In this document: positions 13,638 to 17,637 of the stretch, piece after piece
How positions within the stretch are numbered: the stretch's first letter is position 1
Layout of the letters: every line of letters begins with the position of its first letter
DNA from: Verrucomicrobiales bacterium
GTDB lineage: Bacteria; Verrucomicrobiota; Verrucomicrobiia; Limisphaerales; UBA11320
Assembly (NCBI GenBank): GCA_003452185.1
Contig: DMJJ01000239.1
Location: 1 to 17,637 of the forward strand
Reading direction: 5' to 3'
Length of the DNA: 17,637 bases
The notes under the pieces: model-generated
The model's database searches: none
Told to the model about the DNA's origin: nothing
What the model saw: only the letters and a program-made list of their open reading frames with translations
Program-made: the position numbers and the translations under genes

Positions 13638-15053
13638 ATGCGACGATACCTTCTACCTTTGTCGGCTGGACTGGCCCTGGCCTCGGGGTGTGCCCATTAC
13701 CAGCCGCGCCCGCTGAGTCCCGAAGAGGGGCTTCATCGCCTTGAGGAGCGGGGGTTCCCGGACCCCGGGTTGCGGGCCTTCATGGAGCGGGCGACCGGCT
13801 CCCGTTTCGAGGCCTGGCCGCCGGCCCGCCTCGACTTTGAGCAGCTGGCGCTGGCTGCCCTCTACTTTCATCCAAGCCTCGACGTTGCCCGTGCGCAATG
13901 GGAGGTCTCCCGCGCTGCGGGGCGGAGTGCCGAGGCGCGCCCCAACCCGACGGTCAACCTCCAGCCGGGATACAACTTTAGCGCCGCGGGTGGGGCGACC
14001 CCCTGGATTCCGGGGCTGAACCTCGACTGGCCGATTGAAACCGCGGGGAAGCGGGGTCGCCGGATCGACCGGGCGGCCCATCTCACCGAGGCGGCCAGGC
14101 TGGGGGTCTTCCAGGCGGCATGGCAGATCAGGGCCTCGCTGCGGACCGCGCTCCTGGACCTTGCGGCCGCCTGGCGCCGGGAGTCGCTGCTGGAGAGGCA
14201 GGCCGAGATTTCGCGCGGACTCCTCGGGGTGCTCGACCAGCGGTTGGCGGCCGGAGCGGTCTCGCAGCTGGAGGTTGCCCCGTTCCGGACTGCAGCCCTC
14301 AAGGTGGCGAGCGACCTCGCCGAGTCGCGCCGTGCGGCCCAGGAGGCGCGGGTCCGGGTGGCGGAGGCTCTCGGGGTTCCGGTTCAGGCGCTGGGAGGGA
14401 TCGAACTGGGGGTTGAGCTCGGGGCTTCTCCTTCCGTGACCCCGGATCCCGATCCGGCCAGCGCCCACCGTGCCGCACTTCAGAACCGCGCCGATGTGCG
14501 GGCCCTGCTCGAGGAGTATGCCGCAGCGGAGGCGGGCGTGCGGTTGGAGATCGCCCGACAGTATCCGGATGTTCACCTTGGGAACGGCTACCAATGGGAC
14601 CAGGGAGAGAGCAAGTGGACCCTCGGGATCGGTCTGGAGCTTCCGGTGCTGAGCCGCAACCAGGGCCCGATCGCGGAATCGATCGCCCGCCGCGGCGAGG
14701 TCGGGGCCCGGTTCACCGCCCTGGAGTCGCGGGTTTTGGCGGAAGTGGATCGCGCTCTCGCGGCCCGGCGGACCGCGCGCGAACAGGTGGAGCGCGCCGC
14801 CGCGCTGCTTGCCTCCCATCGGCGTCAGCTTGAGTCGCTGCGGGCGGCCTTTCAGGCCGGCGGGGCGGACCAGCTGGATGTCCGGACTGCGGAGTTGGAG
14901 GCCGCCGCCGCTGAGTTGCTCCATCTGGATGCACTGATCCGCGCCGACCAGGCATTGGGGGACCTGCAGCAGGCGCTTCAGGCCCCTTTCCCGGGAGGGG
15001 GGCTTCTTGTCCCCTCCGCTCCCCAATCTCCGGCCTCCCCCCCTCACCCATGA
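13638..15053 (+). CDS. Outer-membrane efflux lipoprotein (TolC/CusC family)
   Basis: 471 residues, typical for this family. The N-terminus is a lipoprotein signal with lipobox LASGC, so C18 should be acylated. Two outer-membrane-efflux-protein repeats follow (about 60-245 and 265-450), rich in Ala, Glu, Arg and Leu coiled-coil helices. Signature stretches include HPSLDVARAQWEVSRAAGR, RPNPTVNLQPGYNF, LNLDWPIETAGKR and the second-half equivalent LGIGLELPVLSRNQGPI. It would form the trimeric outer-membrane channel of the tripartite pump. The ATG at 13638 has GGTGA six bases upstream. The stop overlaps the adaptor start (ATGA). It is the first gene of the efflux operon, downstream of the paired CusR-box-like palindromes. 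The low-complexity Pro/Ser tail (VPSAPQSPASPPHP) is probably periplasmic. Confidence 0.92.
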   Translation: MRRYLLPLSAGLALASGCAHYQPRPLSPEEGLHRLEERGFPDPGLRAFMERATGSRFEAWPPARLDFEQLALAALYFHPSLDVARAQWEVSRAAGRSAEARPNPTVNLQPGYNFSAAGGATPWIPGLNLDWPIETAGKRGRRIDRAAHLTEAARLGVFQAAWQIRASLRTALLDLAAAWRRESLLERQAEISRGLLGVLDQRLAAGAVSQLEVAPFRTAALKVASDLAESRRAAQEARVRVAEALGVPVQALGGIELGVELGASPSVTPDPDPASAHRAALQNRADVRALLEEYAAAEAGVRLEIARQYPDVHLGNGYQWDQGESKWTLGIGLELPVLSRNQGPIAESIARRGEVGARFTALESRVLAEVDRALAARRTAREQVERAAALLASHRRQLESLRAAFQAGGADQLDVRTAELEAAAAELLHLDALIRADQALGDLQQALQAPFPGGGLLVPSAPQSPASPPHP

Positions 15054-16063
15054 AGACTGCCCTGGCTCTCGTTGTTGGCATCCTCCTCGGCGGCGCCGCG
15101 GTTGGGTGGTATTCCGCCCATCGCGGCGCGCCCGAGAAACCGGCGGAGCACGAGGGTCAGGGTGAACGGGAAAAGGAGCCTGAGGCTGGGGCGCATCTCT
15201 CCCGCGGCACCAATGGGGAGGTGGTGATCAAGCTTTCGGCCGAGGCCCGGGAGCACGCGGGCCTCCAGACAGCCCCCGTTGCTGCGGTCTCGGTGGCCCG
15301 GGAGGTTCATGCCTTTGGCCGTGCGCTGGACACCGCGCCGCTGGCCGCGGCACTTGCCGAAATCCGTTCCACCACCGCCGCACACCAGGCTTCGTCGCGT
15401 GATTACGAGAGGCTGAAGGTTCTTCACCAGCAGGACCAGAACGTCTCCGCCCGCGCCCTGGAGGCCGCCGAGGCGGCGATGACCCGGGATCGGCTTCTCG
15501 CCGAGGCGGCTCAGGGACGGCTGCTCGGGGCGTGGGGCCCGGCCCTCGTCGGCCGTGCCGACCTGGAGGCCTGGGTCGGGAAGTTTGCCCGGCAGGAGGC
15601 GGCCCTGGTGCAGGTCAACGTCCCGCTTGGGGAGCCACCGCCAGCCAACCCCGTGGTGGCGCGGCTCGCCCCGGCCGCCCGGCCGACCGAGCTCCTGAAA
15701 CTCGAGCCGGTGGGGCCCGCTGCAACCCTCGACCCGCAGACCCAGGGGGCATCCCATTTGTTTCTCATCTCCGCCGGGGGGATCCCTCCGGGCGCGCCGG
15801 TCACCGGGTGGCTCGAGGCGGCCGGCGAGCGGGCCCCGGGGGTGCTCGTCCCGGCCTCTGCCCTGGTGCGCCATGAGGGAAGGACGTTCCTTTACCTGCA
15901 GATGGCGGAGGACTCCTACCAGCGCGTGGGGGTTGAGCTTGATCGCCCGGCCGAGGCGGGGTGGCTGGTCCGGGAGGGGGTTGCGGCCGGGGCCAAAGTG
16001 GTGGTCGCCGGCGCGCAGCAGCTCCTTTCCGAGGAGCTGAAGTCGAAGGGGGGCGAGGAGTAA
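15050..16063 (+). CDS. RND efflux periplasmic adaptor (membrane-fusion protein, HlyD/CusB type)
   Basis: 337 residues, shorter than classical CusB or CzcB. One N-terminal hydrophobic segment (ALALVVGILLGGAAVGWY) anchors or exports it, followed by a charged linker (about 25-50). An alpha-hairpin is visible at about 104-160 (SSRDYERLKVLHQQDQNVSA ... LEAAEAA). The C-terminal beta-barrel and membrane-proximal part are clear (GVLVPASALVRHEGRTFLYL, 264-283; GVAAGAKVVVAGAQQLLSEE, 310-329). The lipoyl-like half-motifs that usually flank the hairpin are hard to see. Only three methionines occur in the whole protein (1, 144, 285), so a CusB-like methionine copper site at the N-terminus is not evident. 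It joins the outer-membrane channel to the pump. It overlaps the channel gene by ATGA and ends 19 bp before the pump gene. Confidence 0.9.
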   Translation: MKTALALVVGILLGGAAVGWYSAHRGAPEKPAEHEGQGEREKEPEAGAHLSRGTNGEVVIKLSAEAREHAGLQTAPVAAVSVAREVHAFGRALDTAPLAAALAEIRSTTAAHQASSRDYERLKVLHQQDQNVSARALEAAEAAMTRDRLLAEAAQGRLLGAWGPALVGRADLEAWVGKFARQEAALVQVNVPLGEPPPANPVVARLAPAARPTELLKLEPVGPAATLDPQTQGASHLFLISAGGIPPGAPVTGWLEAAGERAPGVLVPASALVRHEGRTFLYLQMAEDSYQRVGVELDRPAEAGWLVREGVAAGAKVVVAGAQQLLSEELKSKGGEE

Positions 16064-16082
16064 TCCCCTGGGCCCTGACGCC

Positions 16083-17637
16083 ATGCTGCAATCCATCGTC
16101 CAATTCGCCCTTCGTCGACGCGGGCTCGTCGTGGTGGCTGCCTGCCTTCTGCTGGCGGTTGGGATCCACGTGTCGATGACCGCCCGGCTTGACGTGTTCC
16201 CGGAGTTCGTGCAGGCGCAGGTCTCGGTGCAGACCGAGGCCCCGGGGCTTTCTCCCGAGCAGGTCGAAACCCTGGTGACCCTCCCGATCGAGACCGCCAT
16301 CAACGGCCTGGGAAACATGGAGTCCCTTCGCTCGGAATCGATCCAGGGACTCTCGGTCATCACGGCTGTGTTTCGCGAGGGCACCGATGTGATCGTCGCC
16401 CGGCAGATGCTCGCGGAGAAGCTGGGCGAGCTCGTCGGGCGGCTTCCCCTCGGGACCAAGCCGCCGCGGCTCACGCCGCTCACCTCCTCCACGATGGACC
16501 TGCTCAAGATCGGGCTGCTCTCCGCGACCCGCTCCCCTCGCGAGCTTCGGCAGTTTGCCGACTGGACCCTCCGGCCCCGCATGCTCGCGGTCCCGGGGGT
16601 GGCCAAGTGCAGCGTGTTTGGCGGGGAGGTGCGGCAGCTCCAGATCCAGGTGGACCCGGAGCGGCTGGCCCTGCATGGGCTTGCCCCGGGGGATGTCCTG
16701 TCTGCGGCGCGGCTCTCGACCGGGGTCGTCGGGGCGGGGTTCGTGGAGACCGAGAACCAGCGGATCCTGCTTCAGGCGGAGGGGCAATCGCTTTCGGCCA
16801 CGGCGCTCTCCGGCATTCTGGTTGCGGGATCGACCAACGGCGGGGGGATCCGCCTTGGGGATGTGGCCCGCGTGGTCGACGGGGCGGAGCCCCGGTACGG
16901 CGATGCCCTGGTGCAGGGAAAACCGGGCCTCCTCCTCACGATGTCGAGCCAGTACGGCGCCAACACCATGGAGGTGACCCGGGGGCTGGAGGTCGCCCTT
17001 GAGGAGATGGCTCCGGTGTTCGCTGCGGAGGGAATCACCCTCTTCGGCCGGCTCCACCGGCCGGCCACCTTCATCGAGGGGGCGATCGGGAACGTGCAGC
17101 ATTCCCTCTGGCTGGGGGGGCTGCTGGTGTCGGTTGTCCTGCTCCTCTTCCTTGGCAACACCCGGGCCGCGTTGGTCTCCCTGACCGCGATCCCGCTCTC
17201 GCTGCTGGCCGCCATCCTGCTCCTCGACCGTCTCGGGGCGACGCTCAACACCATCACCCTCGGGGGGCTCGCGATCGCGATCGGGGAGGTGGTGGACGAC
17301 GCCATCATCGACGTGGAGAACATCTGCCGCCGCTTGCGGGAAAACGCCCGGCTGGCCTCACCGCTCCCGGCTCTCGGGGTGGTGCTGAGGGCGTCGCTTG
17401 AGGTTCGGACGGCGGTGGTGTACGCCACCTTCGTCGTGGCGCTTGTCTTTCTCCCCGTGCTGACGCTTACCGGAATCCAGGGAAAGTTTTTCGCTCCGCT
17501 CGCCCTGAGCTACATCCTGGCCATTCTCGCTTCGCTGGGGGTCGCCCTCACCCTGACCCCCGCGCTCGCCCTGATGCTGCTGGCCAAGGGCGGGGGAGAA
17601 GGGGAGGAACCGCGGCTTCAGGCGTGGGGAAAACGCC
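16083..17637 (+). CDS. HME-type RND heavy-metal efflux pump (CusA/CzcA family), 3' end beyond window
   Basis: 518 codons are present; a full HME-RND pump has about 1,000-1,050 residues, so roughly half is missing. TM1 is about residues 14-31, followed by the porter-domain motif LDVFPEF and by LRPRMLAVPGVAKCSVFGGE, characteristic of CzcA/CusA-type pumps. TM2 is about 341-360 and then FLGNTRAALVSLTAIPLSLL. TM4 carries the acid-rich motif I400-G-E-V-V-D405-D406-A-I-I-D410-V-E412-N, the expected position of the proton relay (CusA uses D405). The metal-binding residues that would separate copper/silver from zinc/cobalt/nickel pumps lie in the missing second half. The pump sits in the inner membrane and exports metal from the periplasm or cytosol through the adaptor and channel. 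Ribosome-binding sequence before the ATG at 16083 is weak. Confidence 0.93.
   Translation, partial: MLQSIVQFALRRRGLVVVAACLLLAVGIHVSMTARLDVFPEFVQAQVSVQTEAPGLSPEQVETLVTLPIETAINGLGNMESLRSESIQGLSVITAVFREGTDVIVARQMLAEKLGELVGRLPLGTKPPRLTPLTSSTMDLLKIGLLSATRSPRELRQFADWTLRPRMLAVPGVAKCSVFGGEVRQLQIQVDPERLALHGLAPGDVLSAARLSTGVVGAGFVETENQRILLQAEGQSLSATALSGILVAGSTNGGGIRLGDVARVVDGAEPRYGDALVQGKPGLLLTMSSQYGANTMEVTRGLEVALEEMAPVFAAEGITLFGRLHRPATFIEGAIGNVQHSLWLGGLLVSVVLLLFLGNTRAALVSLTAIPLSLLAAILLLDRLGATLNTITLGGLAIAIGEVVDDAIIDVENICRRLRENARLASPLPALGVVLRASLEVRTAVVYATFVVALVFLPVLTLTGIQGKFFAPLALSYILAILASLGVALTLTPALALMLLAKGGGEGEEPRLQAWGKR

Noticed and set aside
15044..17102. Long minus-strand open frames (520 and 433 codons) opposite adaptor and pump
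   Set aside because: Arg/Pro/Gly/Ser-rich translations without recognisable motifs, antisense to clear RND genes.

Overview
The window is a GC-rich, densely coded bacterial chromosome segment. Two things suggest Verrucomicrobiota. One is the set of large secreted repeat proteins: LamG-like repeats, an Ig-like linker of the type P-V-I-T-S-F...S-A-T-L-S-W, HAF-type propeller repeats and an InlB-B-like C-terminus. The other is a C-terminal module ending in G-Y-Y-R-V on an NHL protein. This lineage call is an inference from protein style; no rRNA or other phylogenetic marker is present. No tRNA, CRISPR array, transposon or phage gene was seen.

Layout. (1) Positions 1-2357, minus strand: the N-terminal 785 codons of a secreted protein with four LamG-like repeats, running off the left edge, with a good sigma-70-type promoter at 2480-2508. 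(2) Positions 2738-7161, plus strand: a compact four-gene operon encoding an OmpR-type response regulator, a periplasmic cupredoxin with a carboxypeptidase-regulatory-like tail, a sensor kinase with a large extracytoplasmic domain, and an outer-membrane beta-barrel protein. The first three genes overlap by ATGA. A PmrA-box-like direct repeat lies upstream. (3) Positions 7417-10017, plus: a large secreted protein (HAF-repeat propeller, Ig-like domains, polyglycine linker, InlB-B-like repeat), followed by a clear intrinsic terminator. (4) Positions 10242-11627, plus: a secreted NHL-repeat propeller protein. (5) Positions 11603-13383, minus: a CusS/CusR-like two-component pair. (6) Positions 13638 to the right edge, plus: an RND heavy-metal efflux operon of outer-membrane lipoprotein (CusC/TolC type), membrane-fusion adaptor and inner-membrane HME-RND pump (truncated by the window).

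The most informative signal is regulatory. The region between the cusSR-like pair and the efflux operon holds two 16-bp palindromes of the form ATGACA-N4-TGTCAT. This closely matches the core of the E. coli CusR copper box, and the gene arrangement is the same as E. coli cusRS/cusCFBA. A near-identical palindrome lies upstream of the NHL-repeat gene, which predicts that this otherwise anonymous secreted protein belongs to the same metal-responsive regulon. With the cupredoxin-centred sensory operon 6 kb away, the segment looks like a copper-related or heavy-metal-related envelope locus. Substrate identity is inferred and cannot be proved from the sequence alone.
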